Positions 1-11,993 of a stretch of 64,000 nt of DNA are shown here, piece by piece (the stretch's first letter is position 1; each line of letters starts with the position of its first letter). The position numbers and the translations under genes were made by a program. This DNA comes from Candidatus Doolittlea endobia (GTDB lineage: Bacteria > Pseudomonadota > Gammaproteobacteria > Enterobacterales > Enterobacteriaceae). The DNA lies in the NCBI RefSeq assembly GCF_900039485.1, contig NZ_LN999833.1, positions 434,001 through 498,000 on the forward strand, read 5' to 3'. The notes below the pieces were generated by a model that saw only the letters and a program-made list of their open reading frames with translations, had not been told where the DNA came from and did not search any database.

Positions 1-648
1 TGGAATTTTCACCGATAGCGTTTTATAATTTTCTACTTGACCATGGCCCTGGCACTTTATGCAGGGATTTTTTATGATTTTACCCTGTCCATGACAAGTA
101 GGACAGGTCTGTTGAACTGCGAAGAAACCTTGACGCATCTGAACCTGACCCTGGCCATGGCATGTCGGACAGTTGACTGCCGATGTTCCTGGCTTTACGC
201 CGCTGCCATGGCAAGTATCGCACTCTTCAAGTGTTGGAACGCGGATTGTGCGTGTTACCCCACGCACTGCTTCCTCAAGTGAAAGCTCCATGTTGTAGCG
301 TAAATCCGTGCCCCGGTTGGTGCGCTGACGCCGGTTGCTTCCAAAAATATCGCCAAATACATCACCAAAAATATCACTAAAATCTGCGCCGTTAGTTCCT
401 CCGCTGAAACCGCTGCTGCCCTGTTCAAATGCCGCATGACCACACTGATCGTAAGCGGCGCGCTTTTTCGGGTCAGTCAGTACTTCACAGGCTTCCTTAA
501 TTTCTTTGAATTTCGCTTCGGCTTCAGTATTTCCTGGGTTCCGATCTGGGTGGAATTTCATTGCTAAGCGTTTATAGGCCTTTTTGATTTCACGCTCTTC
601 CGCATCCCGGGAAACGCCCAAAATCTCATAGTAATCTGATTTCGCCAT
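1..648 (-). CDS. dnaJ: Chaperone protein DnaJ (Hsp40), C-terminal part outside window
   Basis: Co-chaperone that delivers unfolded substrates to DnaK and stimulates its ATPase. The first 216 codons are present and open to the window edge. The J domain has the HPD triad at residues 33-35, followed by a Gly/Phe-rich linker (about 75-110) and the cysteine-rich domain with all four CxxCxGxG-type zinc repeats ([16 protein letters not shown] twice, CIKCQGHG). The start ATG at 648 gives [10 protein letters not shown] as in E. coli and has an AGGAAAAGG purine tract just upstream. It lies 115 bp downstream of dnaK on the same strand, the usual dnaK-dnaJ order, so the two are probably co-transcribed. 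The remaining ~160 residues should lie left of the window. Confidence 0.97.
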   Translation of the reverse strand, partial: MAKSDYYEILGVSRDAEEREIKKAYKRLAMKFHPDRNPGNTEAEAKFKEIKEACEVLTDPKKRAAYDQCGHAAFEQGSSGFSGGTNGADFSDIFGDVFGDIFGSNRRQRTNRGTDLRYNMELSLEEAVRGVTRTIRVPTLEECDTCHGSGVKPGTSAVNCPTCHGQGQVQMRQGFFAVQQTCPTCHGQGKIIKNPCIKCQGHGQVENYKTLSVKIP

Positions 649-672
649 CGTTGCCTTTTCCTGCCTTCAAAA

Positions 673-686
673 CGCCCGCACGGGCG
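673..686 (-). other. Short GC-rich hairpin in the dnaK-dnaJ gap
   Basis: CGCCCG-CA-CGGGCG is a 6-bp perfect inverted repeat in the dnaK-dnaJ intergenic stretch. It lies just ahead of the dnaJ ribosome-binding site and has no T-run. It may modulate read-through or mRNA stability between the two genes; function is inferred. Confidence 0.3.
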
Positions 687-763
687 CAGAGCGTCTCCGA
701 GACCCGTGCTTGTTGCACGCCGGCGGGGTAAACCATACCCAGCGCTGTGTCCGTTTAAGGCGA

Positions 764-2677
764 TTATTTTTTATCTTTAACTTCTTCAAATTCGGCGTCG
801 ACAACATCGTCGTCGACCTTGGCGCTGCCGTTCGCGCTACTTTCGCTCGCCGAGCGAGCCTTTTGCTGAGCCGCTTCGAAAAGTTTTCCGGACACCTGAA
901 TAAGCACTTGTATTTTTGTTTCAATGTCGGCTTTATCCTCACCTTTTAAAGCGGTGTCCAAATTTTTCAAAGCGTCTTCAATAGCAGTTTTATCATCAGT
1001 CGGCAGTTTGTCAGCCTCAACTTCTGATAACTGCTTACGGGTGCTGTGCATCAAATGGTCGGCTCGATTACGGGTCTGGACAAGATCCTCGAACTTACGG
1101 TCGAATTCAGCGTTTGCTTCTGCTTCTTGCACCATCTTTTGGATTTCCTTTTCGCTCAAACCAGAGGAGGCCTTAATCGTAATCTTCTGTTCTCGGCCAC
1201 TATTCTTGTCTTTAGCGGAAACGTGTAGAATACCGTCGGCGTCGATATCGAACGTCACTTCAATTTGCGGCGTGCCGCGCATAGCTGGCGCAATGCCGTC
1301 CAGGTTGAACTGACCCAGTGATTTATTATCACCGGAACGCTTCCGTTCCCCCTGCAACACGTGGATAGTAACGGCGGATTGATTATCTTCTGCTGTAGAA
1401 AACACTTGGCTGTGCTTGGTCGGAATGGTCGTATTTTTAGCAATTAGCGGTGTCATTACGCCACCCATGGTTTCGATACCTAGCGACAGCGGGGTCACAT
1501 CTAGTAGGAGCACATCTTTCACGTCACCGGCCAGTACACCGCCCTGCACTGCAGCGCCGATGGCTACCGCCTCGTCCGGGTTGACGTCTTTACGTGGCTC
1601 TTTGCCAAAGAAGTCGGTAACTCTCTTTTGCACGAGCGGCATACGAGTCTGCCCGCCAACTAGGATAACATCTTTGATATCGGAAACCGACAGGCTTGCA
1701 TCTTTCAAAGCCACTTTAAGCGGTTCAAGCGTGCGATTGACGAGTTTTTCCACCAGAGACTCTAGTTTAGCACGGGTTACTTTTAAGTTCATATGCTTAG
1801 GACCAGAGACATCGGCTGTAATGTAGGGCAGATTGACGTCACTTTGCTGCGCGGAAGACAGTTCAATCTTGGCTTTTTCAGCCGCCTCTTTTAAGCGCTG
1901 CATCGCCAGAGAATCGTTGCGCAAATCAACACCCTGATCTTTTTTAAACTCATCGACTAAATAGTTAATAAGACGACTGTCGAAATCCTCTCCACCTAAA
2001 TGGGTGTCGCCGTTAGTAGCTAGCACTTCAAAGGTTTTCTCACCTTCGACATCGTCGATTTCGATAATCGAAATATCAAAGGTACCACCACCTAAGTCAT
2101 AAACCGCGATGGTACGATTACCAGTTTCTTTGTCCAAGCCATAGGCTAACGCAGCTGCGGTTGGTTCGTTAATGATACGCTTAACGTCCAGACCGGCGAT
2201 ACGGCCGGCGTCTTTAGTGGCTTGGCGCTGCGTATCGTTAAAATAGGCCGGGACGGTGATGACTGCTTCCGTGACAGACTCACCAAGATAGTCTTCCGCG
2301 GTTTTTTTCATTTTCTTCAAAATTTCAGCGGAAATTTGTGGCGGCGCCATTTTCTGGCCTTTGACTTCCAGCCAGGCATCGCCGTTGTCAGACGCGATGA
2401 TTTTGTACGGCATGATGCTGACATCGCGCTGTACTTCTTCATCTTGGTAGCGACGACCAATCAGGCGCTTGATGGCGAACAACGTGTTTTTCGGATTAGT
2501 GACGGACTGACGTTTAGCCGGTTGGCCAACCAGAATCTCACCATCCTGCGTATAGGCAATGATAGAAGGAGTCGTGCGATCGCCTTCGCTGTTTTCAAGT
2601 ACGCGAGGCTTACTACCTTCGATAATTGCGATGCAAGAGTTGGTCGTACCCAAGTCGATACCAATGATTTTTCCCAT
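764..2677 (-). CDS. dnaK: Molecular chaperone DnaK (Hsp70)
   Basis: ATP-dependent Hsp70 chaperone of the cytoplasm, working with DnaJ and GrpE. At 637 residues it is one shorter than E. coli DnaK. The ATPase domain shows the phosphate-1 motif [10 protein letters not shown] at residues 5-14 and DLGGGTFD near 194-201. The substrate-binding domain follows from about 390, and the C terminus ends in EEVKDKK, as in enterobacterial DnaK. The start has a GGAGA ribosome-binding site 9-13 nt upstream and a sigma-32-like promoter 50-75 nt upstream. First gene of dnaKJ. No frameshift or missing motif seen. grpE is not in the window. Confidence 0.98.
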   Translation of the reverse strand: MGKIIGIDLGTTNSCIAIIEGSKPRVLENSEGDRTTPSIIAYTQDGEILVGQPAKRQSVTNPKNTLFAIKRLIGRRYQDEEVQRDVSIMPYKIIASDNGDAWLEVKGQKMAPPQISAEILKKMKKTAEDYLGESVTEAVITVPAYFNDTQRQATKDAGRIAGLDVKRIINEPTAAALAYGLDKETGNRTIAVYDLGGGTFDISIIEIDDVEGEKTFEVLATNGDTHLGGEDFDSRLINYLVDEFKKDQGVDLRNDSLAMQRLKEAAEKAKIELSSAQQSDVNLPYITADVSGPKHMNLKVTRAKLESLVEKLVNRTLEPLKVALKDASLSVSDIKDVILVGGQTRMPLVQKRVTDFFGKEPRKDVNPDEAVAIGAAVQGGVLAGDVKDVLLLDVTPLSLGIETMGGVMTPLIAKNTTIPTKHSQVFSTAEDNQSAVTIHVLQGERKRSGDNKSLGQFNLDGIAPAMRGTPQIEVTFDIDADGILHVSAKDKNSGREQKITIKASSGLSEKEIQKMVQEAEANAEFDRKFEDLVQTRNRADHLMHSTRKQLSEVEADKLPTDDKTAIEDALKNLDTALKGEDKADIETKIQVLIQVSGKLFEAAQQKARSASESSANGSAKVDDDVVDAEFEEVKDKK

Positions 2678-2724
2678 CTAAAACATCTCCACTAGAGTTC
2701 AATTTTGTTGTGGTTGTAAATCTG

Positions 2725-2752
2725 ATGTGCGGTTGAAAATTACCTTTTCAAG
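2725..2752 (-). promoter_or_regulatory. Probable sigma-32 (heat-shock) promoter of dnaK
   Basis: On the minus strand CTTGAAA (2752-2746) is followed after exactly 13 nt by CCGCACAT (2732-2725). The sigma-32 consensus is CTTGAAA, 11-16 nt, CCCCATNT: the -35 is perfect and the -10 matches 5 of 7 fixed positions. It ends about 48 nt before the dnaK start. The weakened -10 suggests a decaying promoter. Confidence 0.5.
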
Positions 2753-4435
2753 TTTTCGCTGCCCAATAATTTTCCAGGTTTAACAATGTTGAATTCAAAG
2801 AAGATGGGGTCATGCCGTCCTTGCATCAAGGGGTCACGGCAAAAAAAACGACGTATTAGATAATGCATGTCATTATTAGTTAATTTTAACTTAATATGCT
2901 TAAAGTCAGGCGTTTCTTCGAAGGGAAGTTTTACAAAATCCTTGTCGGATTTGCATACGCTATCCATCTTTTTGAGAACACAGGACTCTATGAATCGCTC
3001 TGCGTCTCTACATGGGATAAGCTTTCCAGCGCATTACGATAAAATGATAAAGACAAGCAGTGAAAACAGACAAACAGGCGATAACTTTATTCACTTCTCC
3101 TTCTGTACAGCGACAAGTGTAGCGTAAAGAACCGCGTTGGTTCATCGTTTCTAAGGCTGTTTTTAGCAAGCAACGCCCATTATTCCCGTTCAATGATCTA
3201 ACGGACCAGCGCTATCTATTCCGACATGCCGTTACACATGACGTGTAAACAAAGGAAGCGTTGACTTGTCTTCGTTAAGATTATCACCGATATCTTCCCT
3301 ATCATTTTATTGTCTGTGCTATAATTCAGAAAATTGTTAATTAATTGAAAGCAGCTCCTAGATAGCGATCATAGTCGGCATAGTGGCGCTTCTTGGCGAA
3401 CATCGGCTCCAGATAAAATAGTAGAAGATTGTGACGCCTATTCAAATAGGCGCACGGTTTTGCTGTAAATGATCCACATGTAGCTGTTAATTGTAATACC
3501 CGGATCGTTGTAGTTCATTAATCGTAAAACTTCGCCTTCAGAGAAAATATTAACTGCATTGGACATTAATTTTATCATCATCTAAAAAGTACAGGTGTAA
3601 ATGAAACTACCGACCAACAACACACTAGCAGTGTTGCTGACATCTGCGTTAGACGTTGTTTTTCCACGGCGCGTATCAGATTTGTCTACTACATCGTCAT
3701 ACAGCAGAGTTATGATTACGAAGTCATATTTTATCCGCTGATTGCACTATTTTAATTTTACATATCATAGGTACGCACATTCAAGTAATATTGCTCTATC
3801 CGCTAAGTCTTTTTTCTTACGACGTGACTGAAGAAGAATGTGTCGAACTTGATTGATAGTATTAATAATTCTTGTTGTATCTATTCATTCTTGTGCTAAA
3901 ACATAAAATGACCAGCTAGGGCTTGCTCCACAGCAGCACAACTTCAACATTAGACCTTATTAGACTCTGCTATCAACAATAGCAACCTGCTAGACGTTCT
4001 TTAAAATGTAGCAGAATAGTATTGAAGCTAGGATCCCTGCATCCAGCCCCATCCGAACAAAAATCCATCTGATCACTATTTATTGTTCGGATGGGGCTGG
4101 ATACTCTCTGTAATGTAGTAAGACGTTAGACGTCGCTTACAAACGTTTATAGACGCCTATAAAGCAGTAGCTCTTTGGTATCATTATCGCCGGCATATTT
4201 TATTCTACAAGCAGTACAATCATAATAATTCTCCGTTTGACTGGGTCAATGTCGCTTAGCAGTTTGAAAAAAGCACCACAGGTAATTCAGAGAGTTAAAA
4301 TCATGTTCAGATAATATAGACCTTAATATTCATCTAATCACCGATATACACACAACTTAACACATCTAAGTTACATTCTGTTCTATTTATTACATAATGG
4401 CAGATTGTTTTCAGAATCCTGATAAGGATTATCAC
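2753..4435. other. 1.7-kb gap between dnaK and ygfZ, decayed DNA
   Basis: No intact gene. All open frames are under 90 codons and none resembles a family I know. Between about 4333 and 4180 on the minus strand, scattered in-frame similarity to the N-terminal half of SdhE (a start MNI, then SEL and later LTQS at about the right spacing, broken by stops) would fit the enterobacterial sdhE/ygfZ divergent pair, but this is weak (about 0.25). The perfect 20-bp inverted repeat at 4041-4102 is listed separately. Confidence 0.6.
4041..4102. repeat. Perfect 20-bp inverted repeat with 22-nt loop
   Basis: The left arm 4041-4060 begins ATCCAGCCCC; the right arm 4083-4102 is its exact reverse complement, ending GGGGCTGGAT. 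The arms are GC-rich (11 of 20) in an AT-rich decayed gap. No T-run follows on either strand, so it is not a standard intrinsic terminator. It lies about 330 bp upstream of ygfZ. Function unknown. Confidence 0.9.
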
Positions 4436-5422
4436 ATGTTATCTCAGATTCCTTTCTCTTCACGCTTACCCTCTCCTTCCAGCCGTCTGCCGCTGACGCT
4501 CATTTCTCTGGAAGATTGGGCATTGGTAACGCTAAACGGTGCGGACACCGCACAATATTTGCAAAGGCAGTTGACCTGCGATGTCGTTTCATTGGAGGCT
4601 GATCACTTCAGTTTCGCTGCCCATTGCGATCCTAAAGGCAAAATGTTCAGCCATCTGTGTGTATTTCATCATCATGACGGGATGGCATTTATCGAACGAC
4701 GCAGTGTGCGAGACAAACAAGTCGCTGAACTAAGAAAATATGCTGTATTTTCTAAAACGGCCATCGTTGCCGACGATAACGCGATTTTATTAGGCATAGC
4801 GGGCTTTCAAGCACAGGTGGCGCTGAACGGACTTTTTACCAGTGTGCCGAATGCGGCTCATCCGGTTGTGCATCATCAAAGCACGACGTTGTTATACTTT
4901 AATCTGCCGGCGCCGCGCTTTTTATTGATAACAACGCCAGCTATACGCGGCGTTTTGCAGTTCAAGCTAAAAAATTATGCCCATCTTAACGACAGCCAGC
5001 AATGGCTGGCGCTAGATATCGAGACAGGCTATCCGGTGATTGATAGTGCTAACAGTATGCGATTTATCCCTCAGGCGGCCAATCTACAGATGTTGGATGG
5101 TATCAGCTTTAACAAAGGATGTTACATAGGCCAGGAAATGGTGGCGCGTGCAAAATATCACGGTGCAAACAAACACGCCTTATATTGGCTGGCAGGCAAA
5201 GCCAGCAAATCTCCTTCCGCCGGCGAAGATTTAGAACTCAAAATGGGAAATAATTGGCGGCGAACCGGTACGGTGCTGGCGGCGTGTCAGGTAGAGGACG
5301 GCAGCGTCTGGGTGCAAGCGATTTTGAATAATGATTTGACGCCAAACAGCCTACTGCGCGTGCGAAACGACAGCGTCGGCGCGTTATCTATTCAGCCGTT
5401 ACCGTACGTTATTAACACATAA
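4436..5422 (+). CDS. ygfZ: tRNA-modifying / Fe-S cluster folate-binding protein YgfZ
   Basis: Folate-binding GcvT-like protein that supports certain Fe-S enzymes such as the tRNA methylthiotransferase MiaB. The family signature K-G-C-Y-x-G-Q-E is intact (KGCYIGQE, Cys at residue 229). I place the start at 4436: AAGGA lies 7 nt before this ATG, and the N terminus from there (MLSQIPF, then SSRLPLTL) aligns with the E. coli start and gives 328 residues against 326. An in-frame ATG at 4397 would add 13 residues with no ribosome-binding site. It stands alone between two decayed gaps, so it was kept while its neighbours were lost. miaB is not in the window. Confidence 0.95.
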   Translation: MLSQIPFSSRLPSPSSRLPLTLISLEDWALVTLNGADTAQYLQRQLTCDVVSLEADHFSFAAHCDPKGKMFSHLCVFHHHDGMAFIERRSVRDKQVAELRKYAVFSKTAIVADDNAILLGIAGFQAQVALNGLFTSVPNAAHPVVHHQSTTLLYFNLPAPRFLLITTPAIRGVLQFKLKNYAHLNDSQQWLALDIETGYPVIDSANSMRFIPQAANLQMLDGISFNKGCYIGQEMVARAKYHGANKHALYWLAGKASKSPSAGEDLELKMGNNWRRTGTVLAACQVEDGSVWVQAILNNDLTPNSLLRVRNDSVGALSIQPLPYVINT

Positions 5423-6115
5423 GCAATACGTGCAAGTGTCAACGGGGTTGAGTTGTGGTTTGCCATCTGCCGTGGTTATCTCTTAAAATCGCACTCGGCA
5501 ATACGAATGCAGTTCCAGACTTGCTCTTCGTCTATAAGAGATAGCGATAAGCTTGCTTCGGTTTAAATGACAAACAGGAAAATCACCAGAAAGTGGTAAA
5601 TGCTTCCTCCCAATATGAGTACAAAATGTTAAATTACTCTGCATTGAGTCTTTTCATATCAGCCTTATTGTCATAAGATGTCGAAATAGTATTTTAAGGC
5701 TTACACGATGGATCGTGACTTAAATATAATGATAACATCTATGTTCATTTTTGGCTCTACTGATACTTTATGCGCTGTACTACATACAGGTTTGTCTGAG
5801 CAAAAGTAAGATGACGCATAAACAATTTACTGTTTGCTAATCTGCCGAACTTGACGTGTGTTTATCTGTGCTTAAACACATCCTGTCTGTTGTGATCTGA
5901 GTTATGATAGTACTTAAGGTATACGGCTACGCATTATACTCTTCTATAGAGTAATGTTGTAACTAGTCTATAAAGACTTGTTGGACTCAACATGTCATAT
6001 AATGAACACAGCTCGTAAAACTATTCGTCTTGCAAGATCAAAACCATGTATGAGAAAATTGGCTTAATTCTCATGAGGAGATTAAGTGCGGCGATAATTA
6101 TCGTAATGAAATCTT
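5423..6115. other. Gap between ygfZ and glyQ, no gene seen
   Basis: About 690 bp with no open frame of note on either strand and no recognisable remnant. A short AT palindrome CGATAATTATCG sits just before glyQ at about 6092-6103. Confidence 0.6.
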
Positions 6116-7042
6116 ATGCAAAAGTTTAATCCCAAGACTTTTCAGGGCCTAATTCTTGTGCTTCAAGATTACTGGGCGCGCCAGGGTTGCACTATCATCC
6201 AGCCGCTTGATATAGAAGTCGGCGCTGGAACGTCTCATCCCATGACCTGTCTGCGCGCGCTTGGCCCGGAGCCTATCGCTTCTGCTTACGTACAACCATC
6301 ACGCCGTCCCATGGATGGTCGCTATGGTGAAAACCCAAACCGGTTGCAACATTACTATCAGTTCCAGGTTATCATCAAACCCTCTTTGGATAATATCCAG
6401 GAATTATATCTCGATTCGCTGAGAGAAATTGGTTTAGATCTCACTATTGAAGATATTCGTTTCGTGGAAGATAACTGGGAAAATCCGACGTTAGGCGCCT
6501 GGGGACTGGGTTGGGAAGTCTGGCTGAACGGAATGGAAGTGACGCAATTTACCTATTTGCAACAGGTGGGCAGCTTGGAATGCCGGCCGGTCACAGTGGA
6601 AATTACCTATGGGCTTGAGCGTTTGTCAATGTATCTTCAGGGTGTCGACAGCGTTTATGATTTTGTATGGAGCGATGGGCCGCTAGGTCGTATCACCTAT
6701 GGTGATGTTTTCCATCAAAACGAAGTCGAGCAATCCATTTATAACTTTGAATATGCCAATGTGGATTTTCTGTTTACCTGTTTTGAACAGTATGAAAAAG
6801 AAGCGCAAAATCTACTTGCTCTGAAAAAATCGTTACCGCTGCCAGCTTATGAGCGTACGCTGAAGGCGGCGCATAGCTTCAATTTGTTAGATGCTAGAAA
6901 AGCTATTTCGGTTACTGAGCGCCAGCGCTATGTCCTACGGATCCGTAGGTTGACTAAGGCCGTAGCGGAAGCGTACTACGCTTCACGCGAAGCGTTGGGC
7001 TTTCCGATGTGCAAAAACATGAGAACTAAGAAGTCGCTATGA
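6116..7042 (+). CDS. glyQ: Glycyl-tRNA synthetase alpha subunit
   Basis: Catalytic-core subunit of the heterotetrameric (alpha2beta2) class II glycyl-tRNA synthetase. The protein has 308 residues (E. coli 303) and starts [14 protein letters not shown] as in E. coli. Conserved blocks include [39 protein letters not shown] and [19 protein letters not shown]. The tail after GFPMC differs (KNMRTKKSL) and runs a few residues longer. There is little ribosome-binding sequence before the ATG; the nearest GAGGAG is about 35 nt upstream. In enterobacteria glyS follows directly; here glyS is 24.7 kb away on the other strand, so the two subunits must be made from separate transcripts. Confidence 0.97.
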   Translation: MQKFNPKTFQGLILVLQDYWARQGCTIIQPLDIEVGAGTSHPMTCLRALGPEPIASAYVQPSRRPMDGRYGENPNRLQHYYQFQVIIKPSLDNIQELYLDSLREIGLDLTIEDIRFVEDNWENPTLGAWGLGWEVWLNGMEVTQFTYLQQVGSLECRPVTVEITYGLERLSMYLQGVDSVYDFVWSDGPLGRITYGDVFHQNEVEQSIYNFEYANVDFLFTCFEQYEKEAQNLLALKKSLPLPAYERTLKAAHSFNLLDARKAISVTERQRYVLRIRRLTKAVAEAYYASREALGFPMCKNMRTKKSL

Positions 7043-7647
7043 CACGTGGTTGAGGAATTTGTCACAAGAATGTAGCGTGAGATAACAGCTAATACAAGAT
7101 TTGGTCATGTGCTTATCGTTGGCCGCGTGCCAACCGATCTTGAAATAATATCCGCCGAGAGCACACAATAACGCTTATGCTAAGCAATAGCGTCATTATT
7201 TGGAGATGTGCTCAGCATTTTCGCCGATTGCATCGTACGCGATCATCCTGGAGCAAGCTATTCAGTATTTACTAAATTATCTTCGCTATCTGTTTATGCT
7301 TATATGAAGTGCAATACGTTATTGACGCTGCTATGCACCTTGCCAGGCAAGGTGCGTCTTTGAACTTAGTAGTACGTCCGATTAGCATGGGTTGAATAAA
7401 GAGATTTTAGCAAATAACAACGGCAAATTAAATAAGTTAATACAGGCATTCTGGTGTCAGGTTCCCCAGGTTTATGTGATGTCGTTTCGTTATAAGCAAA
7501 CAGCTTCTATCTGAAGTCGCTTTAGTCGCTTTGTTTGCCTCTTTATATGTCAAATCTCTTCTCAATAACCGCCCGTTTCTGTCGAAGGACGCGAATAAAC
7601 GAAACCCTCTCGATGGTTAACCGGCTAACAGCACATTTTTATACATA
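7043..7647. other. Gap between glyQ and rpoC, proposed inversion breakpoint
   Basis: About 600 bp with no open frame of note and no trace of a glyS start. The two flanking genes converge. It is one of two candidate breakpoints that separate glyQ from glyS. No clear rho-independent terminator for rpoC was seen. Confidence 0.55.
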
Positions 7648-10600
7648 CTAGGTTATAGGCGATGTGGAAAGATCTGGAACGCAAAGTTGTCCCTTGTTAC
7701 CGCCCAGCCTTGCATTTAGCAATTCAGACAAGTTTGCAGAAGCTTCATCGGCAGTAATCTGCGGCATGGCCGGAACTTCACTTTGCTGACGATGGCATGT
7801 GCGTTTCTGATGATAAGCATAACCGGTACCTGCTGGGATCAATCGTCCGACAATGACGTTTTCTTTCAGGCCGCGTAGTTCATCGCGTTTTCCGGCTACA
7901 GCGGCTTCAGTTAGGACACGCGTGGTTTCTTGGAACGACGCTGCAGAAACAAACGACTCCGTAGCTAACGAGGCTTTGGTGATACCCAGAAGCTCGCGCA
8001 TATAGGTCATCTTTACCTTACCATCGCTTTTCAACTGACGGTTAGCAATTTTGATGCGTGAATATTCCGCTTGTTCACCTTCCAGAAACTCCGAGCTGCC
8101 GCTGCTTATGATCGTTGCTTTACGTAACATCTGACGAACGATAACTTCAATATGTTTATCGTTGATCTTCACTCCCTGCAGACGGTAAACATCTTGGACT
8201 TCGTTGACGATATAACGGGTTACCGCATGGACGCCACGCAGACGAAGGATGTCATGTGGTGATTCCGGACCGTCAGAAATTATATCACCGCGCTCCACGC
8301 GTTCACCTTCAAATACGTTGAGCTGACGCCATTTCGGAATCATCTCTTCGTATGTGTCACTTCCATCCACCGGCGAAATAACGAGGCGACGTTTACCTTT
8401 AGTATCTTTACCGAAGGAAACGATACCGCTGATCTCAGCTAAAATCGCTGGTTCTTTCGGACGACGGGCTTCAAAGAGATCAGCAACGCGAGGAAGACCA
8501 CCGGTTATATCCTTAGTCCCGGTGGTCTCCTGCGGTAAGCGCGCCAATATATCACCACCGGTGATTTTTGCCCCATCTTCCAGATGCACGATCGTTTTCC
8601 CCGGAAGAAAGTACTGTGCCGGTACGTCAGTACCTGCCAACAGCATATCGTTACCGTTAACGTCGACAATGCGCAGTGCAGGACGCAAATCTTTTCCTCC
8701 GCTGGTACGCTCCGCGGTATCCAATACAACGATAGAGGATAAACCGGTTAGTTCGTCGGTCTGACGAGTAATGCTCTGGCCGTCAACCATATCGACGAAG
8801 CGGACAAAACCGTCAACTTCGGTAATAACCGGCATGGTATGCGGATCCCAGTTGGCAACAGTTTCTCCGCCCATAATCTCCGCATTATCACCTTTGGCCA
8901 TCACGGCGCCATAAGGCACTTTATACGTTTCCTTAGTACGGCCGAATTCGTCAATCAGCTTTAACTCCGTATTACGCGAAGTAATTACTAGATTACCGCT
9001 GCTGTTCACTACGAATTGCGCGTTAATAAGACGGATAACCCCTTTGTTTTTCACCTGAATGCTAGATTCTGCCGCAGCACGGGACGCAGCCCCGCCGATA
9101 TGGAATGTACGCATAGTTAACTGCGTGCCGGGTTCGCCGATAGATTGTGCGGCAATAACGCCGATGGCTTCGCCTTTATTCACTAGATTTCCACGCGCTA
9201 GATCGCGGCCGTAGCAGTTGGCGCACACGCCGAAATCGGTGTCGCAAGTCACGACTGAACGCACTTTAACGCTGTCGACAGAATTTTCTTCCAATACATC
9301 ACACCACTGTTCATCAAGAAGAGTATTACGTTGAACTAAAATATCTTCTGTGCCTGGTTTCAGGACATCTTCTGCCGCGACACGGCCTAAAACACGCTCG
9401 CGTAGTGGCTCTTTAACGTCACCGCCTTCAATAACTGGTGTCATTACGATACCAGTAAAAGTGCCGCAATCGTCCTCAGTCACTACTAGATCTTGCGCTA
9501 CATCAACTAAACGGCGAGTTAGATAACCAGAATTCGCGGTTTTCAGCGCAGTGTCCGCCAGACCTTTACGTGCACCGTGAGTGGAAATAAAGTATTGTAG
9601 TACATTCAGACCTTCACGAAAGTTCGCGGTAATCGGTGTCTCAATGATTGAGCCATCGGGCTTGGCCATCAGGCCACGCATACCAGCCAGCTGACGAATC
9701 TGTGCTGCTGAACCACGTGCGCCAGAATCGGCCATCATAAAGATGCTGTTGAAAGAAACCTGACGCTCTTTCTCTCCGTCACGGTTAATCACATCTTCAG
9801 TAGACAGGTTGTCCATCATTGCCTTAGCGACACGTTCATTAGCCGCGGCCCAAATATCGATCACTTTATTATAACGTTCACCTGCAGTAACCAGACCCGA
9901 CTGAAACTGCTCCTGGATCTCGGCAACTTCAGCTTCGGCCTCATTGATAATTTCGGCTTTCTTTTCCGGGATTACCATATCGTCAATGCCGACTGATGAG
10001 CCGGAACGGGCGGCATAGGCGAAACCGGTGTACATAATCTGATCGGCGAAGATGACGGTTGATTTCAAGCCCAACACACGATAGCAGGTATTAAGCATTC
10101 TAGAGATAGCTTTTTTGCCTAACGCCTGGTTTACCAGCGAGAACGATAGCCCTTTCGGTACGATCATCCACAGGATAGCGCGGCCAACGGTGGTGTCTAC
10201 TAGATTAGTATTTTCTATCCATTCACCATTATCAAGTTTTTGGTGCTCGGTGATACGCACTGTAACTCGGGCATGTAGTTCAGCCACGCCGGTGCGATAA
10301 ATACGTTCTGCTTCTTTCGGCCCGGTCAGCACCATGCCTTCACCCTTACCGTTAACACAGTGGCGAGTCATATAATACAAACCCAGCACAACGTCTTGAG
10401 ACGGTACAATAATCGGCTCGCCGTTGGCAGGCGACAGGATGTTATTGGTTGACATCATTAAAGCACGTGCTTCCAGCTGGGCTTCTAGCGTCAGCGGCAC
10501 ATGGACCGCCATTTGGTCGCCGTCGAAGTCGGCGTTATATGCTGCACACACTAGCGGATGCAGCTGAATAGCTTTACCTTCAATCAGTACCGGCTCAAAT

Positions 10601-11907
10601 GCCTGGATCCCCAGGCGGTGCAGAGTCGGCGCACGGTTCAACATGACCGGATGTTCGCGGATGACCTCATCAAGGATATCCCACACTGCTGCTTCTTCGC
10701 GTTCGACCATTTTCTTGGCCGCCTTTATGGTGGTTGCTAAACCACGCATCTCCAGTTTGCCGTAAATAAAAGGCTTAAACAACTCTAGCGCCATTTTTTT
10801 CGGCAAACCACACTGATGTAGGCGCAAATATGGACCAACAGTGATAACTGAACGGCCAGAGTAGTCGACGCGCTTACCAAGCAAGTTTTGGCGGAAGCGA
10901 CCTTGCTTACCTTTGATCATATCGGTCAGGGATTTCAACGGACGTTTGTTAGAACCGGTAATGGCACGGCCCCGTCGGCCGTTATCCAGCAGCGCATCGA
11001 CCGCTTCTTGCAGCATACGTTTTTCGTTACGCACAATGATATCCGGCGCGGCTAAATCCAATAAACGCTTCAATCGGTTGTTACGGTTGATTACCCGTCG
11101 ATACAGATCGTTGAGATCCGACGTCGCAAAACGACCTCCGTCCAACGGTACCAACGGGCGTAGATCCGGTGGTAGCACCGGCAGCACTGACAGGATCATC
11201 CATTCTGGCTTGTTGCCAGATAGCACGAAGGCTGACAGCAATTTAATGCGTTTAGTCAGTTTCTTACGCTTAGTTTCAGAGTTAGTTTCTTCCAGTTCTT
11301 CGCGTAGCTGTTTGCATTCTTGTTTCAAATCCATGTTTTTTAACAGATCCTGGATCGCTTCAGCACCCATTTTGGCCTCGAATTCGTCACCGAACTCTTC
11401 CAGCGCGTCTAGATATTGCTCTTCGGTCAGAATCTGACGGCGTTCAAAATTAGTCATGCCGCTTTCAATTACGACATAGGATTCAAAATACAGTACGCGT
11501 TCAATGTCGCGCAACGGCATATCCAAGAGCAAACCAATACGGGACGGTAGCGATTTCAAAAACCAGATATGCGCAGTTGGCGAAGCTAACTCGATATGAC
11601 CCATACGCTCACGGCGCACTTTAGTCTGTGTCACTTCAACACCGCATTTCTCACAGATAACGCCGCGGTGTTTCAAACGTTTGTACTTACCGCACAGGCA
11701 TTCGTAATCTTTGACCGGGCCAAAAATACGGGCACAGAATAAACCATCACGCTCCGGTTTAAAAGTTCGATAGTTAATAGTTTCCGGTTTTTTTACTTCA
11801 CCGAACGACCAGGAACGAATCATATCTGGCGAGGACAGAGTAATTTTGATCGCATCAAACTCTTCGGTTCTAGTTTGCGTTTTCAGAAACTTAAGTAAAT
11901 CTTTCAC
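7648..11907 (-). CDS. rpoC: RNA polymerase beta' subunit
   Basis: Largest subunit of RNA polymerase; holds the catalytic Mg and the clamp. It starts MKDLLKFLK and has the N-terminal zinc ribbon with cysteines in [20 protein letters not shown] (about 70-88) and the invariant active-site NADFDGDQM near residue 460. The C-terminal zinc cluster ([15 protein letters not shown]) and the trigger-loop/bridge region ([13 protein letters not shown]) are present. Length is 1419 against 1407 in E. coli. The excess is a C-terminal tail after LLNARLGG ([16 protein letters not shown]), as if the ancestral stop was lost. It is 86 bp downstream of rpoB and co-transcribed with it. Confidence 0.98.
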   Translation of the reverse strand: MKDLLKFLKTQTRTEEFDAIKITLSSPDMIRSWSFGEVKKPETINYRTFKPERDGLFCARIFGPVKDYECLCGKYKRLKHRGVICEKCGVEVTQTKVRRERMGHIELASPTAHIWFLKSLPSRIGLLLDMPLRDIERVLYFESYVVIESGMTNFERRQILTEEQYLDALEEFGDEFEAKMGAEAIQDLLKNMDLKQECKQLREELEETNSETKRKKLTKRIKLLSAFVLSGNKPEWMILSVLPVLPPDLRPLVPLDGGRFATSDLNDLYRRVINRNNRLKRLLDLAAPDIIVRNEKRMLQEAVDALLDNGRRGRAITGSNKRPLKSLTDMIKGKQGRFRQNLLGKRVDYSGRSVITVGPYLRLHQCGLPKKMALELFKPFIYGKLEMRGLATTIKAAKKMVEREEAAVWDILDEVIREHPVMLNRAPTLHRLGIQAFEPVLIEGKAIQLHPLVCAAYNADFDGDQMAVHVPLTLEAQLEARALMMSTNNILSPANGEPIIVPSQDVVLGLYYMTRHCVNGKGEGMVLTGPKEAERIYRTGVAELHARVTVRITEHQKLDNGEWIENTNLVDTTVGRAILWMIVPKGLSFSLVNQALGKKAISRMLNTCYRVLGLKSTVIFADQIMYTGFAYAARSGSSVGIDDMVIPEKKAEIINEAEAEVAEIQEQFQSGLVTAGERYNKVIDIWAAANERVAKAMMDNLSTEDVINRDGEKERQVSFNSIFMMADSGARGSAAQIRQLAGMRGLMAKPDGSIIETPITANFREGLNVLQYFISTHGARKGLADTALKTANSGYLTRRLVDVAQDLVVTEDDCGTFTGIVMTPVIEGGDVKEPLRERVLGRVAAEDVLKPGTEDILVQRNTLLDEQWCDVLEENSVDSVKVRSVVTCDTDFGVCANCYGRDLARGNLVNKGEAIGVIAAQSIGEPGTQLTMRTFHIGGAASRAAAESSIQVKNKGVIRLINAQFVVNSSGNLVITSRNTELKLIDEFGRTKETYKVPYGAVMAKGDNAEIMGGETVANWDPHTMPVITEVDGFVRFVDMVDGQSITRQTDELTGLSSIVVLDTAERTSGGKDLRPALRIVDVNGNDMLLAGTDVPAQYFLPGKTIVHLEDGAKITGGDILARLPQETTGTKDITGGLPRVADLFEARRPKEPAILAEISGIVSFGKDTKGKRRLVISPVDGSDTYEEMIPKWRQLNVFEGERVERGDIISDGPESPHDILRLRGVHAVTRYIVNEVQDVYRLQGVKINDKHIEVIVRQMLRKATIISSGSSEFLEGEQAEYSRIKIANRQLKSDGKVKMTYMRELLGITKASLATESFVSAASFQETTRVLTEAAVAGKRDELRGLKENVIVGRLIPAGTGYAYHQKRTCHRQQSEVPAMPQITADEASANLSELLNARLGGNKGQLCVPDLSTSPIT

Positions 11908-11993
11908 GGATTGGCTCCTGTCGGAGTTAGAGCTGTTAGGCCTTTGAAAGGCTCAGGCGCTTATTGCCAGTGCGAATTGCCATGGACGGGAAA

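Noticed and set aside
6073-6129. 18-codon open frame overlapping the glyQ start, possible leader peptide
   Set aside because: No convincing ribosome-binding site and no regulatory structure around it; likely chance.
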